Notes: generated by a model from the sequence alone, not told the origin. 64,000 nucleotides of DNA from Omphalotus guepiniiformis (GCA_028554645.1 JAQOOI010000069.1:434001-498000), one strand, 5' to 3'; positions 12,948 to 24,808 are shown, counted from the first letter of the stretch. Numbers and translations are program-made.

Positions 12948-14851
12948 ATGCCTGCAACTAGATCACAGACCAGCCACTCCCCTCAAACATCCTCGCGTCC
13001 CATGACTCGCTCTCAGGCGCGCGCGCGAGGAGCGGGCGCATCACAGACCAGCCACTCCCCTTAAACATCCTTGCGTCCCATGACTCGCTATCAGGCGCGA
13101 GAAGCGGGCGCACCACTGCCACCGGCGTATGCACCGTCCTCAACCACAAGGAAGATTGCGAATGCGATTTTTCTTCACCCCGCTAATATCCATTATCAGG
13201 TTGGGATCATCAATGTTCCGGAGCACGCAGAGTACCTTGAAGATCTTGAGCCTGCTATCGCAAAGTGGTTAAGAACCCGGTTTGATGTCAATTGCGGACC
13301 TCTGGGTCAGCTCGTTCTCTACAAGGTGTGTTTTGCATCCAGAGTCGTTGTTGACCCAGAAACTTATCCCTTGTTCAGCCTACTGGAAACATCACACTGC
13401 TGGATGGTCCCGAATGGGCGCTTGACCATGCAGAGAACATAGGTGCTGTGGCACAGATCCTTTCATCTGCCTTGCCGCTCAGCATGATTCTCGGTAATGA
13501 GATGAATTCTCAATATGTCAACCTTGTCATCTCAATTGGCGAATATGAGGAGAGCGATGTTCTCAGAAGTTATTACGGTCGCTTTAGCGGTGCGCGCGAT
13601 TTTCTCTACTTGGTATATCCTCACTAAAATTCAGGTAGAATTACGCCATTTTTCCATGCCACCCTCTACTGCCGCCACATCCAAGGAACACCTGAAATTG
13701 CAGGCCAAGTCTGCGACGAGGTGCTATGACGGGGGTTGTGTTATGAACGAGAGCGGTGTTTTTATTGAGGCTTGCGCACAGCCTGTTGATATCTTCTTTC
13801 CGCCCTTTGCACAGGTGGCGGCAGTCGCTCAAGATTCCTCTCATGTGCCTAGTGCAGAAATTCTCAGTTTAGCTGGTGCACTGATGTCGCAGGCCTCCAT
13901 TATTTATCAGAACGAGCCGCATTATGAGGAAAACATTGTCCCCTGCCTTCAGAACATCCTCGGACGTATTGATCGCTTGCGTACGGCGTCCCATTCTCGT
14001 CCGGACGGCCTGATAACTTTCAAATTCCAGAATCTGTTGGTCTCTCTAGTGGTGCTGGAGTACAAGTACTCATCAGGTGAAGGTTACTGTGACTCAATGG
14101 TCCAGGCAGAGTATTCGGCTCTGTGCTGGTGGAATCAGGCTGAGGTGAGTGCACTAGCACTTTTTCTTCAAGTGATTATGCATAGTTCGCTCATTACATT
14201 TCTAGTTTGAGGGCATACTGAGTAGATGCTGCCGACCTACCCTTCTTTTGTCCGCTGCTGGAGCGCGCGTTGGTATAAGTGGTCTTGTTTATACCGACCG
14301 GCTCATTGTCCAGCGCTTGACGCCTATGATCAGTATTGCAACAGACTCAACAGCTATGGACACGCGACTTTACGAAGTGGCCCGCCTTTTCGATGCAATT
14401 AAAATTGGTATTGGGGAGTTGCGAAAGTTTTATGAAAACCTCCTATGCAATTACGACAAGATTGAACCAGCAAAACCTGGACAAGTACACCCTCGTTACT
14501 TTCCTCGCCCCACCATGTTTCAATGCCGAGAAACTGGACAGTCTGTGGAATTTACGTATACCAAAGCTGTAGTGGAGAGCGCGTCAAATCTCACTTATCG
14601 TGCTGAAACGCTTGAGGATCCACCGCGTTCCTTGATCGTCAAATTCTCAGATCGGTATGGGTACGAACCTCACGAATATCTTGCAGACTTGGACTATGCC
14701 CCACAGCTGTACTATTGCGGTCTGCTTGATGGAAAACATGATGTTCGAGAGTCGGAGGAAGCCAGAGGGAAGATCCTGGTGGAGGGGGGCGGAATTTACC
14801 TGGGACCACGGCGTATGGTCGTAATGGAAGATCTCGGGCGCCGAAGCGCGT
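12948..14851 (+). pseudogene. Atypical protein-kinase-like gene, 5' part, cut by retrotransposon
   Basis: The upstream portion of an agaricomycete kinase-like gene whose C-terminal lobe is found 14.7 kb away at 29569-29862. It begins near an ATG at 12948 followed by a Ser/Thr/Arg-rich leader that is partly duplicated (12966-13023 and 13044-13095); the second copy carries an in-frame TAA. Open stretches follow in more than one frame: a region with NVPEHAEYLEDLEPAIAKWL, a long frame to about 14140 ending SALCWWNQAE, an apparent intron, then the kinase N-lobe. That lobe includes LIVKFSDRYG, a likely lysine-containing strand, and ends MVVMEDLGRRSA. The retrotransposon LTR starts immediately after. 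Residues read past 14851 belong to the LTR. Insertion alone would abolish the kinase; the earlier stop and frame changes suggest the gene may already have been weak. Confidence 0.75.
14848..14851. other. Target-site duplication, left
   Basis: GCGT precedes the left LTR (TGATG...) and recurs right after the right LTR (...CATCA). A following T makes a 5-bp reading, GCGTT, equally possible if the LTR starts one base later. Confidence 0.85.
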
Positions 14852-16228
14852 TGATGAGAATGAATCGGGGAAATGAACTGCTAAAGGGCTAATGAACAAA
14901 AACCCAAAAACAACCAAAACAACCAAGTCACTCGAAAGGTGCGAGTCTGAGGGGGCGTTGTCGAAGGTTCCACACGACCAAACTTATGGCTTCTTTATTA
15001 GAACTTTATATCTTTATCACAAGAACTTTATAGCTGAGCTTTTAAAATGCACTAAGGCAAAAAGTAGCACAAGACGGTTTTGAACAAGACAGGTGTTCAC
15101 TGCACAATCACAACCAATTGACCACAAGATCAAACAACCAATTCCAATAACACAACCAGTTCAATTCAACCAACAATGATCTTTATACAATATCGCAATA
15201 AACACCGGACTATAAACAGACCAGGGCAACTTTATGTTTTTGGTAGGATTTCCCTTCACAGGCACGATTCACGTTATAAAGACGATCCCCAGTGACCCTG
15301 TGACTCTATGGTACTCTCCTGGATTTTCTCTCTCCAGGTTACTGCCCTTTTATACATACTGCCAGTCCAAAATTAATAAAAACGGAAATTATAGCTAAAC
15401 TGTCCTGTTTTATATATATACCTATATCCGTGTATGTAGGTTGTAAGTATCTGTGTCAAGTATGTCCATTATTACTTGTATAGATCTATTTTATGAGGCA
15501 AAACCTCAAAAATGCGTTTTAATTCCATTATTTTTGTTATAGTCAATATTCAGCCCCTTTATTTCATTTTTACGGATTTCCTTGACATTTCTCGGGCATC
15601 CGGGTTCCATAGGATTAATCACCTGATAGAAATTATACCCCTCAAAGTATCACATTGTTTCGTTAAAGGAACTCCTTCAATTCAGTAGTATTCCGAGAAA
15701 TTTTACTGATCGAGTTTTTACACCTCCTAACCGGTTTCTTGTCAAGCAATTTTCACCGGACAATTAATCGAAGCAAATTTCCTCGATCAACTTTTGTTCC
15801 TGGCGATTAATTAAGGAGTAAATACCCCAAAACTATTCTAGATCCATTATTTCGACTCTATTTCGCGTCCCATCCATTTTTAGTTTCCGCCGGGTTTTTA
15901 TTCTTTATTGACCGGAGGAAGATGTTCCCCTAATAGTTATATGATGCAATTGACGTTGTGATGTCAGAGTTCTCGTTACGAGATTGGGTGAGTCTGATTC
16001 AACAGTGGATGGCTATTGAACAATTCTCTACATCACAACTGTACTGACTAGCCTAGAACCTTGATACACATGTTGTACCGTAGGTAATAGAACATGCTTT
16101 ATTACTCAAATCACAACACATTTTGATTGACAAGGCGGGCACCTTTCAACCCTCTAATACCTCACTGCAAATGCCTAAAATGATTAATCACCTGGCTTTT
16201 AATGCAGATGCCGAAAATCGGCGCATCA
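14852..16228 (-). repeat. 3' LTR (left)
   Basis: 1,377 bp, with ends TGATG and CATCA forming a short terminal inverted repeat. It is nearly identical to 28192-29568. A 63-codon open frame inside, present in both LTRs, has no motif and is probably chance. Confidence 0.95.
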
Positions 16229-16236
16229 TCTCCCCC
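16229..16236 (-). other. Polypurine tract
   Basis: On the minus strand, GGGGGAGA directly precedes the 3' LTR. This is where plus-strand DNA synthesis is normally primed. Confidence 0.8.
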
Positions 16237-16794
16237 AAACTAAAATCTTGACCGTCCCCGGTCAATTCTTCAGCCAATCTACTGACTTTTATTTTATAGT
16301 ACAGCAGTTGTTAAGAGTTCAATAAAATTTTCCTCCAACATTATTCATCCGGTCAATATTCCATTATTCAAACACCGGATCGAAAGCCGCTATGGCACGA
16401 TCACGTGACTTTTTGCCGAACTGCCGGAACTGAATACAAACAGCTTTGGCCTCACGAACTCAGAAGTGTGTTTTCCTAACTCGTTCATTTTAAAGTTTTT
16501 CTGGAATATCGGCCCTCAACACGAGCTGTTTCCCATCATAGGTGAGTCATTATTACCTTATACGTTGTCATGTCTTTTATTCACATCTTTTTGCTTTTCA
16601 CGCCCGTCACTTCATTATATATGGACTCAACTTCGCTTTTTCTTTCTTCCTATGATTCCTCTCCCTCCGACTCTCAAAATTTACAGAGCGAGCCGGAACT
16701 TCGTTCTTTCTCTTCTGACTTGTATTCTACTTCTTTTAATCGTTCTATTCTTCTTTTGTGTTGGCTTCATTCTCTCCCTTCTTCGTTTGCTCCA

Positions 16795-18701
16795 ATGGCG
16801 CCCAAACTACCAACAGACGACAAACGCGGTAGCAAAAAGACGGCCCCAACCGTCGAAGTAACAAGCTCTCGAAAACGCGTCGCTAAATCGAAGAATCCTG
16901 TCCCTTCTTTCGAGCCAGTCTCTCTTCCCCTTGTTCGACACCATATGTTACAAAAGTCGTTAACAAAAATTCAGTCCCAACTTTCCGAAATTTATATCGC
17001 CAACTTCGAATCTCCGGACTACGAGAACGATTATCCCAGTGCCCGTGTCCTGGAGGCTCTAACATACGCATACCTCGACTGGGTAAGACATTTTCTTTAT
17101 TTTCTTTGTTCCTTATATTAATATTTTTATCTCTACCTTCTAGTCTCATTTCTTCGACGACTGGGCTAACGAGACGGATCTGCCTTATTACGCCCGTTGC
17201 TTCTGGTGGTCTATTTCTCGTCTTGCTTGGTTACTTCGCGACAAGGAGTGTAAGGAGTACAAAGACTTCGAACCTCTCGTTATCCCAAAAGCGACTACGA
17301 AACGACTTCGCCAGCTGAAACTTTCGGTAGCTCCCTCATTATATTTCCCTTTTCTTTACTAATTCTCTTTATAGCCTTTTCCTCTTTCTCGACAATTACC
17401 GGACGTGGACTCTTACGACTTCAAGAACGAAGCCTCCTTCCAATTCGATTCCTTGCCTGAGTTTTCCGCTCCTCTCGATACCGAAACATCTTCAGTTGCG
17501 CCTCCTGTGAAGGTTCTTACTGAAAATCCGCCGGTCGAGGATGAATACTCGCCTTCTTCCACCGACTCCGACAATTCCGAGCAGCTAGACGAGCTCGCTT
17601 CCCCTCCTAAAAAGAAGGCGAAACGCGACCCTTCTCCTTCTACTTCCAAGATCGTCACGCGTTCTGCAACTAGGAAACCCGAGTCGGTTGCTCCTGCTCG
17701 CGGTCGTGGTAGACCCAAGAAGATTAAACCCGAGGTCCGTATTCTTTTTACTGCTCTTATTTTCCTTTTATTTATTTCATCTTTGTCTAGGCTACGGAAG
17801 CAAGTGCCGGTGAAGACGATGAAGTTGTCGACACTGTTACCGCCAATCCGTTCGAGATTACTTACGCTACTAACGCAGTAAGTATCGTTTCTTTCATCTT
17901 TCTTCCTTTTATTAACCTTTTAAAACAGCCTACTGGAAGCCGAAAATCGCTCACACGAGATTCACGTTTTGCCTCTGCCGCTGCCACTATCCCTTTCCAA
18001 TTCGTCGATCCCACCGGCTTGCGGCATAAATTCAAGGACCTCGTCTCTGTCAATCGGTCTCTCCAGGGTTACAGTCTCAACCCGATCTGCGCTGGCTGTT
18101 TAACCGGCAATTTGAGTCAACCGTGCGTCTGGCGCGGAGAGGATAATAAGTGCAGCGTCTGCGAGAAGTGGAAACGCCCATGTTTGTTCCAGTATTCCCT
18201 TGACAGCATGGCGAAGGTTCGGGACCTAGCATACCAAGAAGGGCGTCAACACCCTGCAGGTAAGTCCTCATCCTTTTCCTTTCATTATATCTTTCTAATA
18301 ACTTTCTAGTTATCAACTCGCACGTTTCCAATCTTCTACAGCTTCATACCGAGTTCGATAGTCTGGTTCGACAGTCGAATCAAGCACGCGAGTCTGCCAA
18401 ACGGCTTAGTTCGTTAATCCACACCGAGCAGCAGCGTCTTCGCGATGCTTGCATCGATGCTCGTAGCGTCCTTCGTTCTCTCGAACCTGACGCCGACTTC
18501 CTTGCGAACAAGACTCAGATGGAGCTATTGGCTGCCGCGCTCGGTTGGAAGGTTGACGACTTCCGTCTTCGCAGCGCCGTCGACATCAACGACCAAGGAG
18601 AACCGATCGCAGTGGATCAAGCGTACCTTGATAAGGCCAAAGAAAACGCTAATCAAAGTGCAGGCGTTGGGGAATCTGAGGAGGTAAGTCCAGAAGCTTA
18701 G
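16795..18701 (+). CDS. Retrotransposon cargo gene A: AT-hook, Cys-rich protein
   Basis: Unknown protein carried inside the retrotransposon, on the strand opposite gag-pol. Six exons join in frame (16795-17082, 17144-17326, 17375-17734, 17791-17877, 17929-18259, 18310-18701) to give 546 residues. All introns are GT-AG and about 48-60 bases long. Visible features: a basic Lys/Arg N-terminus; a Trp/Tyr-rich segment with SHFFDDWANE; an acidic stretch; a PPKKKAKR nuclear-localisation-like run; an AT-hook core RGRGRPKK near residue 270; and a Cys cluster, CAGC then CSVCEKWKRPC, that could bind zinc. The C-terminus is helical. DNA or chromatin binding in the nucleus is an inference from these motifs. 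The frame is open upstream to 16570, so an earlier start is possible. I recognise no named family. Confidence 0.75.
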
Positions 18702-19394
18702 GCACTGGACTTTCTTCCTTCATTCATTATTTCGTGCCCCAGCGTCTTCTTTTGAATTACTTTCTTTACGCTTATCTCGACGGTCTCGTTTCTTTGTAGG
18801 TCGTGCTGCGTCGCATCGAACATTTATTTTACACCTTGTCATTACCTTATCGCTGCCTGTACCTAAGTTTAAGCTCTACCCATTGCTTGTAGACACTTAG
18901 TGTACAAAATTTATCATTTTTATTGTGTGCCTCTTCTTAATTATGAAGGATTTTACACCTTAAGACTCTAAGAAATCGAAATCACAGCTGACTTTCTAAA
19001 GTCCGGCTGAAATTCAAAATCGAAGGATTGTTACTCAGCGCTTAAATTCCATTTTAAGAAATGCCCACAACTTCGTTAATACATTCTTTTAGCTTTATTA
19101 TTCTTTTTATTCTTTATGTTTCTTTTAATTTGAAGGATGAATATACACCGGATAATAAATATATTGATAAGTTTTCCGGAACTTGTCACCCTCTCCCCCA
19201 AACCAAAAATTTCAGCGCCCCCGCTGAACATTATACCCCTAAGAGAATTTGAAGACGATTTTTCGACCTCAAAAATTTTCCGCCAGGTACAATACATTTT
19301 TCAGCTATAAAAGAACAAATGTAAGGATCGTAAATTGCATCGAACCAACATTCATTCGTTCTATAACTCGTTATCACAAGCTCTTACTTTCTCA
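18702..19394. other. Spacer between cargo genes A and B
   Basis: AT-rich sequence without a gene. It presumably contains the 3' end of gene A and the promoter of gene B. No clear motif was identified. Confidence 0.5.
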
Positions 19395-20712
19395 ATGGCC
19401 CCTACTCCCTCTTTCATCAAAGAAGACTGGCTTGCTTTGCTGGAACTTCGTCGCGGCACCTTTGATCGTGCCCGTGCTCGTAACGTTCCTGATGGAGAGA
19501 TGTTCCAATTCGCTAAGACACTTTGTGACTTCTTGGTACGTTATTTCATTTTTAATAATCGTCCGGCGTTTAATAATAATTCGAGTTTAAGGTTAAACCC
19601 CTCGATATGGCTACTACAGCTGCCGACGACGAACTCTTCAAGAAGTTTGAAGACAACGTCACTGCCCTGCAGGCGGTTATGGCGGCTCGTCCTCAAATGT
19701 CGCCTCTTCGTTCTGTAGCCGGACTTCAGAAACACCTTGACCGTATGGTTCAAGAACGTCTCAAGAATGCCGCTGCTGCTGCTGAAGCAGTTGCTAAGGC
19801 TAAGGAAGAAGGTAACAATCGGAAACGCAAGGTACGATTATCTACCGGACTTATATTCATTATCAAACTTTATTCCAGGGGAAGGAAACTCCCAAGTCAA
19901 AGGCTGTTTGTGACGACGACGACAATGTTGAAGTCATTATTACCCCTCCTCTCGACAAAACTGTCGCTGAAGCACTTGTAAGTAATTTCCACCCGGTAAT
20001 TAATACTTTGTACTAACATTTTGGACACATTGTTCTTACAGATGACTGACGGTACCAAGGACTCTAGCAGTGCTAAAGAAGCTAGTGCCATCAAGAATCT
20101 TACTGTAAGTCACTCATTATTTTCAACCGGACCTATATTAAATCGTTACTAGTTCCGTAAAGCAGAACTTATCGCGAATCAACACGCCGTTGTAAGCATG
20201 CCATACTCAGCAGTTCCTGGATTGGATCAATCCTCTGGCGCGTACAGGAAGGCTAACCACTACATTTCGAAGGGCTTTGCGACATCCGGCCAAAAACGAC
20301 TTAAGTTGGAAACAGCTGTTTCAAACCTTAGTGAAGAAACTGACTGTAAGTACACACTTAATAGTATTCAACATACATTCTGACATTATTCTTTATAGTT
20401 GAGAAGGCCCTACGTGATATGGCTCACACCAGTGTTCTTAAGACACTCGCGTTCGTTCCATACTACGATTACGACCAGCTCACGCTCGAATCTCTTAAGG
20501 CTATACACAATTGCCTTCGTACGGAGTGTTCTACCCTCGCACACATCGTTCAAACCAACGGTGCTCGTTATCGTGACATGCAGAAGCTAGCAGACAATCT
20601 TTCCTTAGTTATTAAGAAGAAGTCCATTAAAGGTAGTTCCGATGTGGATGGAGATGACTCCATGGACTCAGTAGACTCTACCTCTACCACCGACATGACC
20701 ACTGACGAGTAG
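19395..20712 (+). CDS. Retrotransposon cargo gene B: coiled-coil/acidic protein
   Basis: Second unknown gene carried on the antisense strand of the retrotransposon, downstream of cargo gene A and convergent with pol (156 bases between the stop codons). Six exons join in frame (19395-19535, 19592-19831, 19879-19977, 20042-20104, 20153-20345, 20399-20712), giving 349 residues. It starts MAPTPSFIKEDW, has an Ala/Glu/Lys-rich helical segment that could form a coiled coil around residues 80-125, a basic NRKRKGK run that may direct nuclear import, then a conserved-looking region with FVPYYDYDQLTLE. It ends in an acidic Ser/Asp/Thr tail. No catalytic motif or known family was recognised. The clean exon structure in all six exons argues that it is, or recently was, under selection as a real gene. 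Confidence 0.75.
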
Positions 20713-20868
20713 TTCCTTGGTACCACTTTATTTACAACGTTCTTTTTAAATGTCCGGCATATATTATATCTACCTAAACACTGTCCTTACTATACCTTAT
20801 GTTCATACTCAGAGTCGTGTAGTGACTAGATGACTTTGTAATGAAGGATACTAGTTGCAACTTCGAGT

Positions 20869-23800
20869 TCACGTCTGTCTTTTTGACCTGGTTTTGACTC
20901 TTTCGTCCCAATCTGGTTCCTCATTGTCTTCTAAGTTGTCCCCAAGATCTGAATCACTGTCGTCTTCATCAGAATCGTCCCCTTCAAGCCTAAGATTGGG
21001 TATGGCATCAAAAATATAATCTGTATTTTTGACCAAGTCTTTATCTTCATCCTCAATCATAGCTTCCAATTGCTTACTATCCAAGTCTATTAGTTCATGA
21101 ATATTGTCTGGCAATTGTATAGGTTCGTATCTGGCTGCATGTGGTAGGACTCTAAATGCTGCAACTTTTTCTTTGAGCACTGACCCATCCATTTCCGCAA
21201 TAACATATGATCCACCCTTTGTCCTTCTGATTACAATCATGGGACCCTTATATCTTGGATACATCTTTCTGTCTAAACTCTTTTCAATCTGAGTATTCCT
21301 GACTTGAACCAGAGTTCCTGGTTTAAAGTCATAGTCCTTTATAGTATTTCCATATTCTTGTTCAAACTTTATTAAAGCTTTTCTTTTATTTTCATCTACT
21401 CTTTCTCTCATTTCATTCACATGAGTTCTATGCTTAGCTAGAGCTTGTGCTCTGAATCCAAGTAATTCTTCATGAGTCAGAATTCTGTCTGGAGGTTTAA
21501 CCAACCAAGTTGATTCCACAATATCCAAAGGTAGTATTGGCTCTGCCCCAGTAACTATGAAGTATGGAGAACATCCAAGACCTCTTCTAACAGTCACTCT
21601 ATCTGCCCAAAAGACATGTTTCAGAAACCAGTACCATCTCTTCAAATCTCCACCAGTTGCTTTTGCCAAAGCAGTTCTGATATCAAAATGAGCTCTTTCT
21701 ATCTTCCCATTGGCTTGAGAATTGTATGGAGATATAGTAATACCTTTTATACCATATTTCTCTTCCAACCATCTCAACATTGCTGCCATAGCTGGGGCAT
21801 TATCAGTGATAACCTCATCAGGGCAACCCCATCTACAGATAATGTCTTCAAAGAACCATTCACCCATTAACCTTGCTGTCTCTGATTTCAATGCTCTACC
21901 TTCTGACCAAGAAGACAATGCACATCTACCATGAACAACATTTGAACAGCCATTACTAGGTGGTGACACTTTAAACACATCTACATGAACCTTTTGAAAC
22001 AAAGAAGGTGTATAAGTAAGAGTGGGTGGTATTTTCAGAAGTTCCAACTTTCTATTCTGACAAGCCTGACATGATTGGACAAACCAATTAATATCTTTCT
22101 CCATATCTGGCCACCAAAATCTCTTGTCTATGACAGCTTTAGTTGCAAACATCCCTTTATGACCCAAGTTGTCATGTGCAGCATGCATCATGTACATTCT
22201 CTTTGCCTTAGATACAACCAACTTGTGTTGACCATCTAGTTCTTCATTCCTTCTATACATTTTACCATCTTTATCAACAAAGAACTTAACAGCTTGTCTT
22301 AGAAAAGATCTCTTTTCAGTTTTATTCAAACTTTTAATAACAGCTGAGTTCTTGTCTAGATGCCAATCCTTTATTAAAGGTAGAAGATCGTCCATCTTCT
22401 TTCCTTCATCCCTTCTATGTACCTCACTATAAGGATGAGAATTACTCCACTCTGGATCTCCTGGTGGAATTACTAAACTTTGAGCAAAAGCACCCTTCAC
22501 CATTCCATGAGCTTCTAAAACTCTAATCCTATAACATTCTGCAATTCTTTCTTCTTCTATGCATTCTTGCAAATCATCTTCAAAATCATTTTCAGAGTTT
22601 GCCATTTCAAAAAGATAACCACCTCTATTGTCTATTTTATCTCTGAAAGACTCAAAGTCTAGTGGTATATCATCTTCTTCATTTTGCATTCTAAACTGTA
22701 ATGGTTCTCCATTATCTTCATCTACATAGTCTTCCTCATTTACAGGTGGTCTTTCAGTTGTTATACCTCCAGGACCCCTTCTAGATAGACCATCTGGTCC
22801 ATGTAAAGTTCCCTTAACATGTACCAATGTAAACTGATATTTCCTTATATCCTCTATCCACCTGTTTATAGTTGCATTAGGACCTGAACTGGGATGATCC
22901 AACATGCCCTTTATATAGCTAGCATCTGTTTCCACAGTCAAATTCCTACACCCATAAATCAAGTAATAAGAAGCTTCTAAAGCTAATTTCAGACCATACA
23001 GCTCTCTCTTTGGTTGAGAAAACCTTGCTTCCCTTTCATTCAATGTAATTGAACCAAAGTAGTTAAAGTACTTCTTCTTAGGATCTTCTGGGTCAGTTTG
23101 GTATATATAATATCCAACTGCCATCCAAGAGGTATCTACAGCAAGTGTAATCCCATTTTCTGACATATAGTCTATAGGTCTCAAACAAGGTGCAACTCTG
23201 ATAGCTTCCTTAAGAGCTACTACAGAATCCCATTGTTCAGCCTTCATCTCAAATGGAACATTTCTGGTCAAATATTGCAAAGGTGCAGCAATTTTAGCAT
23301 AGTCCTTTATAAATTGTCTAAGTTGGCCAGCAGTACCCAAGAAAGCCCTGACATCTGTTTTAGAGTCAAATCTTTGCCATGTAGTACCCACTTCTGCTAT
23401 CTTATTAGAAGGTGCTTGACCCTCATATAAACAACGGTGACCAACAACCATGCCTTCTTTTACACAAATGAATGCCTTTGTACCAGAAAATGTACCACCA
23501 ACATATTTCATTCTTTGTATCACTCTATTCATATTTTGCATATGTTCCCATACAAATCTCCTTATACCATTGTTTTGAGGAATAGTTTCATATCTGCCAT
23601 CTGGTAACTCATATCTTGTTGCTGGACCCCTTACAGGTACATCATCAACATAAGGTATAGTCACATGTGGAATTTCATCTCTTAGAATGAAAGTAACATC
23701 ATCATGAAAGATAGGTACTGAGTTAGTCCAACCCATAGGCAGTTTTACTAGTCTATGTGGGCCAAATGGTGTTTGGAAGGTGGTTAAGTCTCTAGAATCA

Positions 23801-24456
23801 TCATCTATCAACCTTTCATCATATCCAACAAAGATGTCCAGTGTTCCTAGACATGCTCTTCCTGCAAAGTTTCTAGCAACATCTGCAGTAGCTGGTGGAA
23901 TTCCTGAATGTTGTATAGTAACTTTATTCAATGGTTCCAGACTATGCACCAATCTCAAACTTTTTCCATCTTTCTTTAAAACACAAAACCATTTTGATCT
24001 ATAAGAAGAACTTGAAGGTTCATAAACTCCAGAATCAATTTTTGCCTTTATAATTTTACACACATCATCAAATATACCAGGTGGTATTGGAATGTTTCTT
24101 TCAACCCAAGGTACATGTGGTAAGACTGGAAATCTCACAGGTGGAAAGAAATCTGTTCTAAAGTTTCCTCCTTCTGCAGGTTCCCAAGCAAAAGCTTTTT
24201 CCTGTTGTTTCATCAAATGATGAACTAACTTCATTTCTTCTGGCCATAAAAAGCCTTCATCATGATTTTTATCTATGATATTCTTTCTTTCTTCATTGTA
24301 TCTCTCACCCGGTGTGAACTCAGGTGGATTTGAAGATAATTCCGGCATTTCTGCTAACGGATCACCAAAAATATTCCTTTCTACACGGAACTCAGCCGGT
24401 AAAGTAGCTTTAACCGGTCTAACTTTATCCTTTACAGATTTGTACTTTCCATACAC
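20869..24456 (-). CDS. pol: Ty3/Gypsy Pol: reverse transcriptase, RNase H, integrase
   Basis: A long open frame of about 1,195 codons copies the element RNA and inserts the DNA. Reverse transcriptase spans roughly residues 100-320, with the metal-binding Asp in LDIFVGYDE (207) and the YVDD box at 269-272. RNase H follows, with Asp441 (AVDTS), Glu486 (ELYG) and Asp511 (TDAS). The integrase has its zinc-binding H2C2 segment around 754-800 (HAAHDNLGHKG ... CQAC) and the catalytic triad Asp826 (HVDVF), Asp885 (ITDNAP) and Glu920 (KIERAH). A C-terminal SH3-like stretch (YPRYKGPMIVIRRTKGGSY) and an acidic tail end the protein. No stop interrupts it and all catalytic residues are present. The start is not a true ATG start: the frame is entered from the upstream open frame by an unexplained shift near 24432-24468. 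Confidence 0.95.
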   Translation of the reverse strand: MYGKYKSVKDKVRPVKATLPAEFRVERNIFGDPLAEMPELSSNPPEFTPGERYNEERKNIIDKNHDEGFLWPEEMKLVHHLMKQQEKAFAWEPAEGGNFRTDFFPPVRFPVLPHVPWVERNIPIPPGIFDDVCKIIKAKIDSGVYEPSSSSYRSKWFCVLKKDGKSLRLVHSLEPLNKVTIQHSGIPPATADVARNFAGRACLGTLDIFVGYDERLIDDDSRDLTTFQTPFGPHRLVKLPMGWTNSVPIFHDDVTFILRDEIPHVTIPYVDDVPVRGPATRYELPDGRYETIPQNNGIRRFVWEHMQNMNRVIQRMKYVGGTFSGTKAFICVKEGMVVGHRCLYEGQAPSNKIAEVGTTWQRFDSKTDVRAFLGTAGQLRQFIKDYAKIAAPLQYLTRNVPFEMKAEQWDSVVALKEAIRVAPCLRPIDYMSENGITLAVDTSWMAVGYYIYQTDPEDPKKKYFNYFGSITLNEREARFSQPKRELYGLKLALEASYYLIYGCRNLTVETDASYIKGMLDHPSSGPNATINRWIEDIRKYQFTLVHVKGTLHGPDGLSRRGPGGITTERPPVNEEDYVDEDNGEPLQFRMQNEEDDIPLDFESFRDKIDNRGGYLFEMANSENDFEDDLQECIEEERIAECYRIRVLEAHGMVKGAFAQSLVIPPGDPEWSNSHPYSEVHRRDEGKKMDDLLPLIKDWHLDKNSAVIKSLNKTEKRSFLRQAVKFFVDKDGKMYRRNEELDGQHKLVVSKAKRMYMMHAAHDNLGHKGMFATKAVIDKRFWWPDMEKDINWFVQSCQACQNRKLELLKIPPTLTYTPSLFQKVHVDVFKVSPPSNGCSNVVHGRCALSSWSEGRALKSETARLMGEWFFEDIICRWGCPDEVITDNAPAMAAMLRWLEEKYGIKGITISPYNSQANGKIERAHFDIRTALAKATGGDLKRWYWFLKHVFWADRVTVRRGLGCSPYFIVTGAEPILPLDIVESTWLVKPPDRILTHEELLGFRAQALAKHRTHVNEMRERVDENKRKALIKFEQEYGNTIKDYDFKPGTLVQVRNTQIEKSLDRKMYPRYKGPMIVIRRTKGGSYVIAEMDGSVLKEKVAAFRVLPHAARYEPIQLPDNIHELIDLDSKQLEAMIEDEDKDLVKNTDYIFDAIPNLRLEGDDSDEDDSDSDLGDNLEDNEEPDWDERVKTRSKRQT

Positions 24457-24808
24457 ATAAACTCTTTATCAGTCTTCTCTTTCTCTATATTACAAGAATT
24501 TTCCTCTTGAAACATAGTATCCTTCTTTTCTTTCAACTCTTCTCTCCAACTACAGAACACTTGCTTATCCTTTCCCCTACTCTTTATAGCAGTAGAGTTC
24601 ATATAAGCTTCTAGCACTTCTGCCGCTTCTTTATCTTTTTCTACATACTCTTTAGCAGCAAATACAAAAGTTTCTGCCAATTCTTCTTTCTTAAAGGTTC
24701 CATTTTCATCAGGTAGTTTATACCCATCCACAAACAATTCACCATTTTCTTTCAGGCCAACTCTTAGAGCTACCTCTCCCTGAGGGCCAATCAGATCATA
24801 GAGGTCTG
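24432..24808 (-). CDS. Protease-Pol linker reading frame
   Basis: This frame joins protease to reverse transcriptase. It is entered by a -1 slip from the protease frame and then reads DLYDLIGPQGEVALRVGLK and LFVDGYKLPDENG. The remainder is a Lys/Glu-rich helical stretch that ends at 24432. The pol frame overlaps it for about 30 bases and lies one more base back. It has no family of its own; it is probably the N-terminal part of Pol. A one-base indel in this copy would equally explain why it is separate from the main pol frame. Confidence 0.6.

Noticed and set aside
14892..15083. A 63-codon frame inside the LTR, identical at 28232-28423
   Set aside because: It is duplicated only because both LTRs are the same sequence. 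It has no motif, so coding is unlikely.
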